A stretch of DNA of 64,000 nucleotides from CAVSLM01 sp963728895 (lineage in GTDB: Bacteria; Pseudomonadota; Gammaproteobacteria; JBBQDK01), in assembly GCA_963728895.1 (NCBI GenBank), contig CAVSLM010000006.1:91907-155906 (forward strand), given 5' to 3'. The position numbers were made by a program, and so were the translations under genes. The notes under the pieces were generated by a model. That model ran no database searches, had not been told where the DNA came from, and worked only from the letters and a program-made list of their open reading frames with translations. Below, one piece after another: positions 47,187-57,119 of this stretch; the first letter of the stretch is position 1; every line of letters starts with the position of its first letter.

Positions 47187-48550
47187 TCGTTCGTTTCCTC
47201 CACTTTCAGGGTCAGACTTCCCCGTGCAAGGCGTGCATCGACGCGCTCGCCGGGCTGTACCGCATCGGCGGAACGGACCACCTCGCCGGTCGCAGTGCGA
47301 GTGATAATGGCGTAGCCTCGCCCGAGAGTGGCAAGCGGGCTAACCGCCTCGAGCGCGCGGGCAAGTCCTGCCAGGCGCTGGTGGGGGCGATCGAGGCGCG
47401 CACGTCCCGCCGCGCCCAGGCGCTGTTCGAGGTGCGCGAGATGCGCGCCCAGCCGTTGCAGGCGTGGCAGGGGATGGTGACGCCACAACCGCGCCTGTGC
47501 TGCGCCGAGCTCGGTGCGCCGCCGCTGCAGCCCCTGCTGCCCGGCGCGACGCAGGCGCTGCTCCAGCTCATCGAGACGCTGCATCCTTGCCGCCAGGCGC
47601 TGGCCGGGATGCTGCGGCTGCAGGCGTTTTTCCAACCACTCCAGACGCTGACGCTGGCGGGCGACGAAGGCGCGCTGCAGCTGCAACAGACGCGCGCGCT
47701 GCTGCGCGAGCCGTTCCAGATATTTGTGCTGGTCGGGGCTCACCAGCTCGGCAGCCGCGGAGGGCGTGGCGGCGCGCTGGTCGGCGACGAAATCGGCGAT
47801 GGTGAAGTCGATCTCGTGACCGATGCCGGTCACCATCGGGATCGCGCAGCGGTGCAATGCCCGCGCCACGCACTCCTCGTTGAACGCCCACAGGTCCTCC
47901 AGGCTGCCGCCCCCGCGCGCCAGGATCAGCACGTCACAGTCCGCACGCCGCGAGGCGAGATCGATGGCCTCGGCGATACGCTGCGCGGCACCTGCGCCCT
48001 GCACGGGAATTGGGTAGACCAGCACCGGCAGCGCCGGGAATCTTCGGCGCAGTACACACAGGATGTCGCGTATCGCAGCGCCGTTAGGGGAGGTGATCAC
48101 GCCCACGCAGCGCGGCCAGGGCGGCAGTGTCTTCCTGGCGGCGGCGTCGAACAGGCCTTCCTGTGCGAGACGCTGCTTGAGCAGCTCGAAGGCGCGGCGC
48201 AGGGCGCCGTCGCCTGCCTCCTCGAGATGCTCGACGATCAGCTGGAACTCGCCGCGCTCCTCATAGAGGCTGACTCGCGCACGGGCGAGCACGTGTATGC
48301 CGTTCTCCGGGCGAAAGCGCAGCAGCTGGCTGCGCATGCGGAACATTGCACAACGCACCTGGGCCTGAGCATCTTTCAGGGAGAAGTACAGATGTCCTGA
48401 GGGCGGGCGGGCGAGATTGGAGATCTCGCCTTCCACCCACAACAGGGGAAGGCCGCCTTCCAGCACCGCGCGCGCCTCGCGGTTGAGACGCGAAACCGTG
48501 TACACCTGGCGCTGAGGCGCTGCTTCGATCCGGGAGGTCGGCTCCAGCAT
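47183..48550 (-). CDS. xseA: Exodeoxyribonuclease VII large subunit
   Basis: Degrades single-stranded DNA with the small subunit XseB, which is not in the window. About 455 residues. The N-terminal OB fold carries WVEGEISNLARPPSGHLYFSLKD, the nuclease core has GVITSPNGAAIRDIL and DVLILARGGGSLEDLWAFNEE, and GIGHEIDFTIADFVADQRAATP is the catalytic histidine segment. A long coiled-coil stretch follows and LATLGRGYAII ends the conserved part. ATG 48550 is preferred over an upstream codon at 48568. Divergent from guaB. Confidence 0.95.
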   Translation of the reverse strand: MLEPTSRIEAAPQRQVYTVSRLNREARAVLEGGLPLLWVEGEISNLARPPSGHLYFSLKDAQAQVRCAMFRMRSQLLRFRPENGIHVLARARVSLYEERGEFQLIVEHLEEAGDGALRRAFELLKQRLAQEGLFDAAARKTLPPWPRCVGVITSPNGAAIRDILCVLRRRFPALPVLVYPIPVQGAGAAQRIAEAIDLASRRADCDVLILARGGGSLEDLWAFNEECVARALHRCAIPMVTGIGHEIDFTIADFVADQRAATPSAAAELVSPDQHKYLERLAQQRARLLQLQRAFVARQRQRLEWLEKRLQPQHPGQRLAARMQRLDELEQRLRRAGQQGLQRRRTELGAAQARLWRHHPLPRLQRLGAHLAHLEQRLGAAGRARLDRPHQRLAGLARALEAVSPLATLGRGYAIITRTATGEVVRSADAVQPGERVDARLARGSLTLKVEETNE

Positions 48551-48618
48551 GCGCGCATGATACCCCAAGCGAAGACCGGCTTTCAGTGCGCGTACGCGGC
48601 ATGCGGCCGGTAGTTCGA

Positions 48619-48647
48619 TTTACCTGCGTCCAGGTCAAACCTATAAT
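48619..48647 (+). promoter_or_regulatory. Probable sigma-70 promoter of guaBA
   Basis: A perfect TATAAT (48642-48647) lies 17 bp from TTTACC (48619-48624), which matches TTGACA at four of six bases. The ATG of guaB is 31 bp downstream. The site is in the 127-bp gap between divergent xseA and guaB. Confidence 0.65.
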
Positions 48648-48677
48648 AACCAATTCAACCCCGCCCCGGATCCCTCT

Positions 48678-50144
48678 ATGCGCATCGTTCAAGAAGCTCT
48701 CACCTTCGACGACGTTCTGCTGCTTCCTGCGCATTCCACGGTGCTGCCGCGGGAAGCGAATCTGCAGACACGCCTGACGCGCAACATTACCCTCAACATC
48801 CCGGTGGTTTCCGCGGCGATGGACACGGTCACCGAGTCGCGGCTGGCGATCACCCTGGCGCAGGAAGGCGGCGTCGGCATCATCCACAAGAACATGAGCG
48901 TCGAGCAGCAGGCGCATGAGGTGCTGCTGGTGAAGAAATTCGAGAGCGGCGTGATCAAGGAGCCGATCACGGTTACGCCCGACACCAGCATCCGCGAAGT
49001 GTTCCAGCTCACCCGCGCGCACAATATCTCCGGTGTGCCGGTGGTCGACGGCGAGAACCTGGTGGGCATCGTCACCAGCCGTGACCTGCGTTTCGAGGCG
49101 CGCCTGGACAGCCCGGTTTCCCGGATCATGACGCCCAAGGAGCGCCTGGTGACGGTACGCGAGGGCGCGGACCGCGACGAGGTGGTGTCCCTGCTGCACA
49201 AGCACCGCATCGAGAAGGTGCTGGTGGTGAACGGCGGGTTTCAGCTGCGCGGCATGATCACGGTAAAGGACATCCAGAAGTCCAAGGACTATCCCAATGC
49301 CTGCAAGGACGATCAGGGCCGCCTGCGCGTGGGTGCCGCCATCGGCACCGGCAAGGGTACCGAGGAACGCGTGGCGGCGCTGGTCGCGGCCGGCGTCGAC
49401 GTGGTGGTGGTGGACACCGCGCACGGCCACTCGCAGGGCGTGCTCGACCGCGTGCGCTGGGTGAAGGACAACTTCCCGGACATCCAGGTGATCGGCGGCA
49501 ACATTGCCACGGCTGCCGCCGCGCGCGCCCTGGTCGAGGCCGGCGCCGATGCAGTGAAAGTCGGCATCGGACCCGGCTCGATCTGCACCACGCGCATCGT
49601 CGCCGGCGTCGGTGTGCCGCAGATCAGCGCCATCGCCAATGTCGCCGAGGCGCTCGCCGGCAGCGACGTTCCGCTGATCGGCGACGGTGGCATCCGCTAT
49701 TCCGGCGACGTTTCCAAAGCCATCGCGGCCGGCGCTTCTGCCATCATGATCGGCGGACTGTTCGCCGGTACCGAGGAGGCGCCCGGCGAGGTGGAGCTCT
49801 ACCAGGGGCGCTCCTACAAGACCTACCGCGGCATGGGCTCGCTCGGTGCCATGGCCTCCCAGCAGGGTTCCAGCGATCGCTACTTTCAGGACAACACCAG
49901 AGACATCGACAAGCTGGTGCCGGAAGGCATCGAAGGCCGCGTGCCGTACAAGGGCAGCGTGCTTGCCATCGTGCACCAGCTCATGGGCGGGCTGCGCGCC
50001 AGCATGGGCTACGTCGGCTGCCGCACCATCGAGGAGATGCGCACCCGGCCGGAGTTCGTGCGTGTCACCTCGGCAGGAACCCGCGAAAGCCACGTGCACG
50101 ACGTCACCATCACCAAGGAAGCGCCGAACTACCGCGTCGAGTAA
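48678..50144 (+). CDS. guaB: IMP dehydrogenase
   Basis: Oxidises IMP to XMP with NAD+, the committed step to GMP. 488 residues: the catalytic barrel is interrupted by two CBS domains at about 95-205 (PITVTPDTSIREVFQLTRAH marks the first). The active-site loop is GIGPGSICTTR with the catalytic Cys near 305, followed by the flap. Ends in the usual SAGTRESHVHDVTITKEAPN. Followed by guaA 88 bp downstream, the standard guaBA operon. Confidence 0.97.
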   Translation: MRIVQEALTFDDVLLLPAHSTVLPREANLQTRLTRNITLNIPVVSAAMDTVTESRLAITLAQEGGVGIIHKNMSVEQQAHEVLLVKKFESGVIKEPITVTPDTSIREVFQLTRAHNISGVPVVDGENLVGIVTSRDLRFEARLDSPVSRIMTPKERLVTVREGADRDEVVSLLHKHRIEKVLVVNGGFQLRGMITVKDIQKSKDYPNACKDDQGRLRVGAAIGTGKGTEERVAALVAAGVDVVVVDTAHGHSQGVLDRVRWVKDNFPDIQVIGGNIATAAAARALVEAGADAVKVGIGPGSICTTRIVAGVGVPQISAIANVAEALAGSDVPLIGDGGIRYSGDVSKAIAAGASAIMIGGLFAGTEEAPGEVELYQGRSYKTYRGMGSLGAMASQQGSSDRYFQDNTRDIDKLVPEGIEGRVPYKGSVLAIVHQLMGGLRASMGYVGCRTIEEMRTRPEFVRVTSAGTRESHVHDVTITKEAPNYRVE

Positions 50145-50232
50145 GTGCGGTCGCAACCGGCACTGCCCGCATCGGCGTCAGGTCTTGCCGCGCGCCTTGA
50201 CGGCGGGGTAGGGAAGTCCAGGAAATCGAGCA

Positions 50233-51822
50233 TTGAACGTCAATCCTGAAAACAACATCCACGCCCACCGCATTCTGATCCTGGATTTCGGCTCGCAATA
50301 TACCCAGCTCATCGCGCGTCGCGTCCGCGAGGCGGGCGTGTACTGCGAGATTCACCCATGGGACGTCGACGATGCGGACCTGCGCGCCTTTCGCCCGAAG
50401 GGCATCGTGCTCTCGGGGGGGCCGGAGTCGGTGACGCTGGAGCTCACCCCGCGCGCCCCCCAGGCCTGCTTCGATCTCGGCGTGCCGGTGCTCGGCATCT
50501 GCTACGGCATGCAGACCATGGCCGCGCAGCTGGGCGGCGCGGTGGAGATCTCCGCGCATCGCGAGTTCGGGTATGCGCAGGTGCGCGCGCGCGGCCACTC
50601 GCGGCTGCTGCGTGACATCGAGGACCGCACCAGTCCGGAAGGCTACGGACTGCTCGATGTGTGGATGAGCCACGGCGACCGTGTGGGGAGACTTCCCGCG
50701 GGCTTTCATCCCATCGCCACCACCGACAATGCGCCCCTCGCCGGCATGGCCGACGAGGCGCGCGGCTATTACGGCCTGCAGTTCCATCCCGAGGTCACCC
50801 ACACGCGCCAGGGCGCACGCATCCTGCAGCGCTTCGTGCACGAGATCTGCGGCTGTGATGCGTTGTGGACGCCGGGCAATATCATCGAGGACAGCATTGC
50901 GGCCATCCGTGCCCGGGTGGGGCAGGACGAAGTGCTGCTCGGTCTTTCCGGCGGCGTGGATTCCTCCGTGGTCGCGGCGCTGCTGCACCGGGCCATCGGC
51001 GATCAGCTCACCTGCGTGTTCGTCGATAACGGCCTGCTGCGCCTGCACGAAGGCGACCAGGTGATGGCGACTTTCGCCCGGCACATGGGCGTGCGCGTGC
51101 TCCGCGTCGACGCCGAGCAACGCTTCCTGGACGCGCTCGCGGGCGAGGCCGATCCCGAGCGCAAGCGCAAGATCATCGGGAATCTCTTCATCGAGATCTT
51201 CGAAGAGGAGGCCGCCCGGCAGAGCAGCGCGCGCTGGCTGGCGCAGGGTACGATCTATCCCGATGTCATCGAGTCTGCAGGCGCCAGGACCGGCAAGGCG
51301 CAAGTCATCAAGTCGCACCACAACGTCGGTGGCCTGCCCGCCACGATGCGCATGGAGCTGGTCGAGCCGCTGCGCGAGCTGTTCAAGGACGAGGTGCGCA
51401 GGATCGGCGTGGAGCTGGGACTGCCGACGGAGATGGTGTACCGCCATCCGTTTCCCGGGCCGGGACTCGGCGTGCGCATTCTGGGCGAAGTGCGCAAGGA
51501 ATACGCAGACATGCTGCGCGAGGCGGATGCGATCTTCATCGACGAGCTGCGCGCCCACGATCTCTACGACCAGGTGAGCCAGGCCTTCGCCGTGTTCCTT
51601 CCGGTGCGCTCGGTCGGCGTCATGGGTGACGGGCGCCGCTACGACTACGTGATCGCGCTGCGCGCGGTGGAAACCGTCGACTTCATGACCGCCCATTGGG
51701 CACACCTGCCCTATGAGTTCCTGGACCTCGTCGCGCGCCGCATCATCAACGAGGTCGCCGGCATCTCGCGCGTGGCCTACGACATCTCCGGCAAGCCGCC
51801 AGCGACGATCGAGTGGGAATGA
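50233..51822 (+). CDS. guaA: GMP synthase (glutamine-hydrolysing)
   Basis: Aminates XMP to GMP. 529 residues from a TTG start. The class I glutamine amidotransferase part has ILDFGSQYTQLIARRVRE, the catalytic Cys in GICYGMQTM and FHPEVTHT. The ATP pyrophosphatase part carries LSGGVDSSVVAAL, and the C-terminal dimerisation domain ends in PPATIEWE. The gene is complete here; its last 162 bp occur again, inverted and about 94% identical, at 57847-58008. guaA 3' ends are known insertion sites of genomic islands. Confidence 0.96.
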   Translation: MNVNPENNIHAHRILILDFGSQYTQLIARRVREAGVYCEIHPWDVDDADLRAFRPKGIVLSGGPESVTLELTPRAPQACFDLGVPVLGICYGMQTMAAQLGGAVEISAHREFGYAQVRARGHSRLLRDIEDRTSPEGYGLLDVWMSHGDRVGRLPAGFHPIATTDNAPLAGMADEARGYYGLQFHPEVTHTRQGARILQRFVHEICGCDALWTPGNIIEDSIAAIRARVGQDEVLLGLSGGVDSSVVAALLHRAIGDQLTCVFVDNGLLRLHEGDQVMATFARHMGVRVLRVDAEQRFLDALAGEADPERKRKIIGNLFIEIFEEEAARQSSARWLAQGTIYPDVIESAGARTGKAQVIKSHHNVGGLPATMRMELVEPLRELFKDEVRRIGVELGLPTEMVYRHPFPGPGLGVRILGEVRKEYADMLREADAIFIDELRAHDLYDQVSQAFAVFLPVRSVGVMGDGRRYDYVIALRAVETVDFMTAHWAHLPYEFLDLVARRIINEVAGISRVAYDISGKPPATIEWE

Positions 51823-52220
51823 CCGGCATTCACTGGCAATGACTGGCACTGGGTGGTATTACAACTGACGCTTCAAGACCGCGCAGCCAAGCGATAGACT
51901 GTACAAAAATACAGTATCGCAAGGATGCGGATCATGCCCCACACGGCGGCCAGGATGGCCGCCCGGGAGCGGGATGCTGGCCGTTACCAGCGTCACCGGC
52001 CTGAGCAGACGCTTCTCTATCGGATCGTCGACGAGTATTACCCGGCGTTCACGGCTCATTTGGCGGAGCAGGACAAGGATCTGCCGGATTACGTGCATCG
52101 CGAGTTCGAGGACTACCTGAAATGCGGCCGTCTCGAACACGGGTTTCTGCGGGTGCGCTGCGAGAGCTGCCACGTCGAGCATCTGGTGGCGTTCAGCTGT
52201 TGTCCGCAGTCGGAGACTAT
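51661..52220 (+). repeat. 560-bp inverted repeat, left copy (guaA tail plus IS91 5' end)
   Basis: Pairs base for base with the reverse complement of 57449-58008, without any indel. I count 9 mismatches in the 162-bp guaA part and about 4 in the 398 bp that follow. Divergence is therefore roughly six times higher inside guaA than beyond its stop codon. The match ends abruptly after GGAGACTAT at 52220. Confidence 0.92.
51899..51914. promoter_or_regulatory. LexA (SOS) box-like operator, left copy
   Basis: CTGT-N8-ACAG (CTGTACAAAAATACAG) 11 bp before the transposase ATG. With flanking bases it matches 16 of 20 positions of the gammaproteobacterial LexA consensus. It overlaps the position of a promoter for the IS91-type ORF, so damage-induced expression is plausible. 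Confidence 0.65.
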
Positions 52221-52236
52221 CTGCAGTTTTCGCTGA
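51925..52236 (+). pseudogene. IS91-family transposase, N-terminal zinc-binding fragment (left)
   Basis: 103 codons, of which about 95 match the start of IS91/Y2-type transposases: LLYRIVDEYYPAFTAHLAEQ, then YLKCGRLEHGFLRVRCESC and EHLVAFSC. In full-length relatives the next motif supplies further zinc ligands (a CPSC-type motif), followed by the HUH/Y2 catalytic domain; here the frame runs into unrelated bases after CCPQ and stops. The ATG at 51925 follows AAGG. A LexA-like box lies immediately upstream. The same fragment, cut at the same point, occurs inverted at 57449-57744. Confidence 0.82.
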
Positions 52237-52346
52237 GGATGCGGCAAAAGTCGACGTGAGCCAGGGCCTTGGGTGATCGATAAGGCCGCATCTCTTCAGA
52301 TAGTTTCTCCCACAGGGGTAGAGAAATGCCCCGGGGAGAAACTGTC

Positions 52347-53450
52347 ATGCAAAGCTATTCCAAACCGATTCCTGGGCTGTCAACTTTGCAGTCGACAACG
52401 TTCGTTGACCTTTCCCGAGACTACGGACAGGGGCTTGTTGGGGCCGGGTATAACGGCCAGGTGGTGCGTCTGCATCTTCGCTCGATTGCGCACTTTGGGA
52501 TCTGGCTCGAGCGCGAAGGCACTGCGCTTGAGTCGATCGATGAGACGACCGTGGCGATGTTCGATCAGCACCGATCGAGCTGCCGGTGCCCGGGTGCATC
52601 GCGCGATAAAGGGCGCCATGTCATCTGCTGTATTCGCGCCTTCCTGTCCTTTCTGCGTGCGCGGCGGATCATCAAAACCGATGCGCCGCCAGAACCCGAC
52701 CGCTTGGTTAGGGAGTTTCTCGATTGGATGAGTGCTGAGCGGGGCGTCGTCGACACGACCCTCACCTCCTATCGTCACTACGTGAGCGCGCTGGTGGGCC
52801 GCCTTGGGGACGACCCGCATACGTACACGTCCCGCGATCTGCGGGACTTCGTTGCGAAGCGTTATCGCCACTACGGGCGCCATTCGATCCGGATGGTCTT
52901 GGCTGCGGTACGGATGTTCCTGCGCTACCTGGTCATGGAAGGTCGGTGCCGCCCAGGGCTCGAGCAGGCCCTCCTATCGCCAGCGAACTGGTCACACCAT
53001 TCCCTGCCGCGAGGTCTGACCGCCGAGCAAGTCCAATGCGTCCTGGCGGTGTGTCCATCGACGCCGAGAGGTATCCGCGACCGAGCGATACTCCTATTGT
53101 TGATCCGTCTCGGCTTGCGCGCCGGGGATGTCGCGGCGCTTTGCTTTTCAGATGTTGATTTTGAGGCGGGCACGATCCAGGTTGCTGGGAAAGGCGGCCG
53201 CGAGGTCCGGTTACCGCTGCCACAGGACGTTGGCGACGCCCTATTGGAGTATTTCGATACCGGGCGGCAACCGGCGCAAAGCGACCAGATCTTCCTGCGC
53301 TCCGTGGCGCCGTTTAAACCGTTCGCGGGCGCTCACGCTGGACATGCGATCACCCATGTCGCCAAGAGCGCCCTGAAGCGTGCCGGTGTTCGCCCGCCAA
53401 TTCGCGGCGCCCACGTCTTCCGCCACTATCTGGCCTCCCGGACTATGTAG
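52347..53450 (+). pseudogene. RitA-type tyrosine recombinase, truncated (outer RIT)
   Basis: About 367 codons of a site-specific tyrosine recombinase. SAM-like core-binding domains occupy roughly 25-205; the catalytic domain begins near HHSLPRGLTAEQVQ and has the box I Arg (LGLRAGDVAAL) and the box II start HVFRHYLAS. The frame then stops at 53450, so the GH motif and the nucleophilic tyrosine are missing. ATG 52347 follows GGGGAG; an earlier frame start at 52326 lies before that site. It resembles the inner ritA (LPLPQDVGDAL here, LPLPKDVGEAI there). The truncation coincides with the left terminal repeat of the inner element. Confidence 0.82.
53431..53450. repeat. Left terminal inverted repeat of the inner RIT
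   Basis: TGGCCTCCCGGACTATGTAG, the exact reverse complement of 57120-57139. It also forms the last codons of the truncated outer ritA. A second partial inverted copy of its inner part is at 53513-53528 (CCACCCCACATAGT region), making the left end palindromic. Confidence 0.9.
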
Positions 53451-53541
53451 GGTGACGTGGACGGGTCTGTGAAACGTTTCGGGAATTACCGATTGCATGG
53501 TGCACAGACACGACCGGCCACCCCACATAGTTTTCCAGGCA

Positions 53542-54540
53542 CTACAGGCTGTTGAGGAAGCTCAATAGCCGGTCGCCCGGTCGGAAGCGTCCTGGGCTTC
53601 CTTGCGGCGGCGTAGTTTTGGCGAGTGCTTGCTCTTTCATGGCAAGTGTGGCTTCGAGATACATTTGCGTGGTCTCAACGCGTTCATGACCTAACCACAG
53701 AGCAATGACGGCGCGGTCCACGCCCGCCTGCAACATCTCCAGGGCCATGGTGTGTCGAAGCAGATGGACAGTGACCCGCTTGCCCTCGAGCGAAGGACAC
53801 ACGCTGGCCGCAGTCGCAGCATGCTTGTTGAGCATGTATTTCACCCCGTGAACACTCAGACGCTCGCCCTTGGCGTTCGGAAATAGCAGGCGTCCATCGC
53901 CCTTTGCGGGTTCGCGCAACCAAGCCTTGAGCACCGTGACCGTTGGCTTCGCCAACGGCGTGCAGCGCTCCTTGCGGCCTTTGCCGATGACACGAACGTG
54001 CGCGCCCGTTCCGAAGACAAGGTCTTCGCGCGTGGCCCCGGTGATCTCCGACAGACGCAGACCGGTTTGCACCGCCATCAGGATGAAATGCATGGTCGCG
54101 CCGTCCGAACCAGGTGCGCTGATCGGGAGCGGCAAGCAAGGCATCGACTTCCGCACGCGTGAGGAAGCGGACCAGGGTGCGGGTGAAACGCTTGCTGGGA
54201 ATGGCGAGCACGCGCTGGATCTGTGCCGAGTGCGTCGGCAGCTCGAAGGCGATGTAGCGAAAGAACGAGTGAAAGGCGGTGAGGCGAAGATTACGGCTGC
54301 GGACGCTCAGCCCGCGGCGCTTCTCCAGGTGATCGAGAAATGCCACGATCAGCGGCGCGTCGATCTCCTCGAACACCAGGCCGACGGCGGCTTGTGCAGA
54401 CGCTGCTGCGCGAACTTCAGGAACAGGCGGAAGGTGTCGCGGTAGGAGCCGACCGTGTGCGGACTGACTTGGCGCTGCTGCATCAGACGCTGCATGAAGA
54501 AACGTTCCAGAAGGGGGGCCAGGCTGGTCGCGGCAGTCAT
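53542..54540 (-). pseudogene. RitC-type tyrosine recombinase (frameshifted)
   Basis: Start ATG 54540 (MTAATSLAPLLERFFMQRL) overlaps the ritB stop. The core-binding domain has SPHTVGSYRDTFRLFLKFA. Two frame changes are needed: near 54385 (a missing G before GLVFEEIDAPL) and near 54090 (one extra T before ILMAVQTGLRL). The repaired protein has about 332 residues with box I Arg (TGLRLSEITG), HLLRHTMAL, LWLGHE and the nucleophile in TTQMYLEA. RitC is the third recombinase of RIT elements; its individual role is not established. Confidence 0.8.
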
Positions 54541-55495
54541 GGCCGCTGCTCCCAGCGCCGTTCGAGCCGTAACATCGCCTCGCGCATCAGCTCCGGCGAG
54601 GCGCTCAAGTACCATTGTGTGTCGGCGACATGGACGTGACCGAGGTATGCGCACAAAAGCGGCAGGCGGCGCTCAGGTTCTTGATCGGATCGGTACCAGT
54701 TGACCAACGTGGTGGTGGCGAATCGATGCCTCAGATCGTGCAGACGCGGTCCATGACTGTCCGAAACCCCTCGCACACCGACCTGTCGGGACGCGGCATA
54801 GAACGCCCGGTGAATCTGTCCGCCATCCAGCCGATTGCCCCAGCTGGAGACGAACAAATAAGAGGACACGGGCCGGTCTGCCCAATGGCGCTGGCGTCGA
54901 GCGATGTAGTCTGCGAGGACCTTGCAGGTCGACGCATGCAAGGGCACCAGTCGGGCCTTACCGAACTTGGCGCCGCGGATCGTTAACACCCCAGCCTTCA
55001 GATCAACATCTTGAAGCCGGAGATTACGTGCTTCACCCAGCCGTAAACCCGCGACGCTGAGCAGCCCGAACAAACAATAGTAGACCCACGGCAACAATGC
55101 GCAGCGCTTGCGGTGGCGTGGCGAGAGTGGCATGTGGCGGAAGGTATGGAGTAACTGCTGAATCTCCTGGTCCGAGTACAGGTAGGGTCGCGCGCGCTGG
55201 GGACGGAACGGCAGTAACCCCGCCGGGGGAATCTGCGTCCGCGGGTCGGTGGCACTGCGATAGCGCGCAAAGCCGCGCACGAAACTCAATCGCTGTGCCG
55301 TGCGCGTATCGGGTTGTCCGCCGGAGGGTTGTTTGGCCCAGGCCAGTGCCCATCGCAGCGTAATGTAGGAGGCGCGGTGCTGCTCCAGGAAGCTGACGAA
55401 ATCAAGCAGTCGCTGAGCCAGCGCTCGTGTAGCTTGAATCCGAGGCTGCGCCGCATGGCCAGGTACTCCTGGACGGCTTGTCGCAAGGTATTCAT
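54537..55495 (-). pseudogene. RitB-type tyrosine recombinase (frameshifted)
   Basis: Start ATG 55495 (MNTLRQAVQEYLAMRRSLGF) overlaps the ritA stop; one frame change near 55430 joins this to ALAQRLLDFVSFLEQHRA. The repaired protein has about 320 residues. Catalytic features are intact: AGLRLGEARNL (box I), HDLRHRFATTTLV (box II), YLGH and the nucleophile in ADTQWYLSA. The extra insertion between the RH and GH motifs (RSDQEPERRLP) is typical of RitB-type recombinases as I know them. Confidence 0.82.
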
Positions 55496-57018
55496 CGCAC
55501 ACCTCCCGGCCACGGCAAGGCGAGAGTGCGCAGCGCCTCGAGATCCACCTTGGTGTAGATCTTCGTTGTCTCGGGGCTTTCGTGGCCTAGCAGCTCGCCG
55601 ATCTGCGCGTAGTGAGGCCCCTTGACGTAACATCTGCGTGGCCAGTCCATGGCGGAACTGGTGGGCTCCGGTGGTGGGCGCCGCGATCGCGGCGCGCACG
55701 AGTGCATGCCGAACAATCGTTCCCACCGCACACTGCGTCAGAAAGCCGCGAACGGGGGCTCTGGCGCGCAAGAATACCCGACGACTGGTGCAGCGGGGCC
55801 GGCCATGGCGCAGATAGGCCACGATCGCCTCGCCCACATCCTTCGGCAAGGGAAGTTGGGTCCGGCGGCCACTCTTGCCGTGTACGCTCAAATACCCGGC
55901 CTTCCAGTCAATGTCCTCGAGCTCCAAAAAGGCCACTTCCCCAGAACGCAAACCCAGGCGGGCGAGCAGCAGCAGGATCGCGTAGTCGCGTCGCCCAACG
56001 GCAGTACAGCGATCGATATTGACTCAGCAGGCGGCGTACTTGATCGGGTTCAATCCCGCGGGGAATCGAGGGCATCGACCAGTTCGCCACGCACGGGACG
56101 ACCGCGGCCAAATCCAATCGGATCTCGCCGCGGTAACGTGCGTACTGCAAAAACGAGCGCAGCGCCGTGGTCAGGAGCTTCGCTCGCTTCAGGTGCAGCC
56201 GCCGCGCCTGTCGTTGGACAAACCGCGACAACATCCCTCGCACGCAGACTCGACAGCTTCACCGGGCCAGTCGCCGAAACGCTCTTTGAGGAACCGGCCA
56301 ATGAACGGCGCGTAGTTGACGATCGTCGCCTGCGCCAGAACGCGCTCCTCGCGCAGGTACTGCTCGTAGGCCTGCACGCACTGTTCGGCCGGCGTGAGTG
56401 GATCTATTGGTACCTTGTCAGCGGGAATCACCCTTTCCACACGGAGGAACTCGATGAAACGAGCGAGCGCGGCTCGATCCCCCTGGTTCGGTCGCCACCG
56501 CCGATACCGAAATCGCAAAAACCATGCTGGATGTTCGGACGTGATCCGGTCGGGTGGAACTTGCGTCTGTTTGATCCATCGGCTGAAGCATGCAGCGAGC
56601 GCTGCCGGCCATGGAGAGCGAAGCGAGGGCCGGTAGTCCCCGGTAGCGATGAGGGCGCACTGTTTACCCGGAGTCGCGAAGCGGCGCAGGGGAAACAAAG
56701 TAGCCATCCGAGCATCGCGTCCAGCCATTGCGGGAGTGCTGCGAAGCCAGCACCGAGCGAAGCAAGGGTGTGGCGTAGCGGCACGGACGCAGGGCGGCCG
56801 GGGCACTCATGGCTGTCGCGTAGGCGAGTCGATTTTGGGGACTGGGATGTCCCAAAATCTTTCACGAGGTAGCGACACGCTTGAATGACCTGCCGGTGAA
56901 TGTAACGCTGGGCGTATCCCCGCCGACTCAATAACTCCGCGAAAGGGCCCAGACATGCCGCCAGGGGACCTTCTGGCTCACGCGACAAAACCAAGCGATC
57001 GTTGATGACGTACCTCAC
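55492..57018 (-). pseudogene. RitA-type tyrosine recombinase, interrupted (inner RIT)
   Basis: The GTG at 57018 follows AAGGAG and starts VRYVINDRLVLSREPEG. After HRQVIQAC the reading is broken by about 285 bp of foreign non-coding DNA (56591-56875) and resumes at FSRWIKQTQVPPDR. Two further frame changes occur near 56020 and 55615. The assembled protein shows SGEVAFLELEDIDWKAG (box I region), HQFRHGLATQML, LLGHES and the nucleophile in TTKIYTKVD. Overlaps ritB by ATGA, so the trio was one translational unit. Confidence 0.82.
56591..56875. repeat. 285-bp hairpin-rich non-coding insertion in ritA
   Basis: Boundaries are inferred from where ritA homology stops and resumes, with CA flanking both sides. 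There is no ORF of note. Internal hairpins include CCGGCC...GGCCGG, GTGCTG-CGAAG-CCAGCAC and a GATTTTGGG/CCCAAAATC stem at 56831-56859. Short GCGAAGC motifs recur. No clear terminal inverted repeats or target duplication beyond two bases. I do not recognise the family. Confidence 0.65.
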
Positions 57019-57119
57019 GTTGGACTCCTTCCCCTGTGCGGGGCGGATGGAAGGAGCCAAGACGATGTCGCGTCAGTCGCTCGCGTTCAGCGGAAAACAA
57101 CGTTCCAACGACAAGTACA

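Noticed and set aside
51925..52236. An intact IS91 element
   Set aside because: Only the zinc-binding N-terminus is present; no HUH/Y2 catalytic domain follows in any frame.
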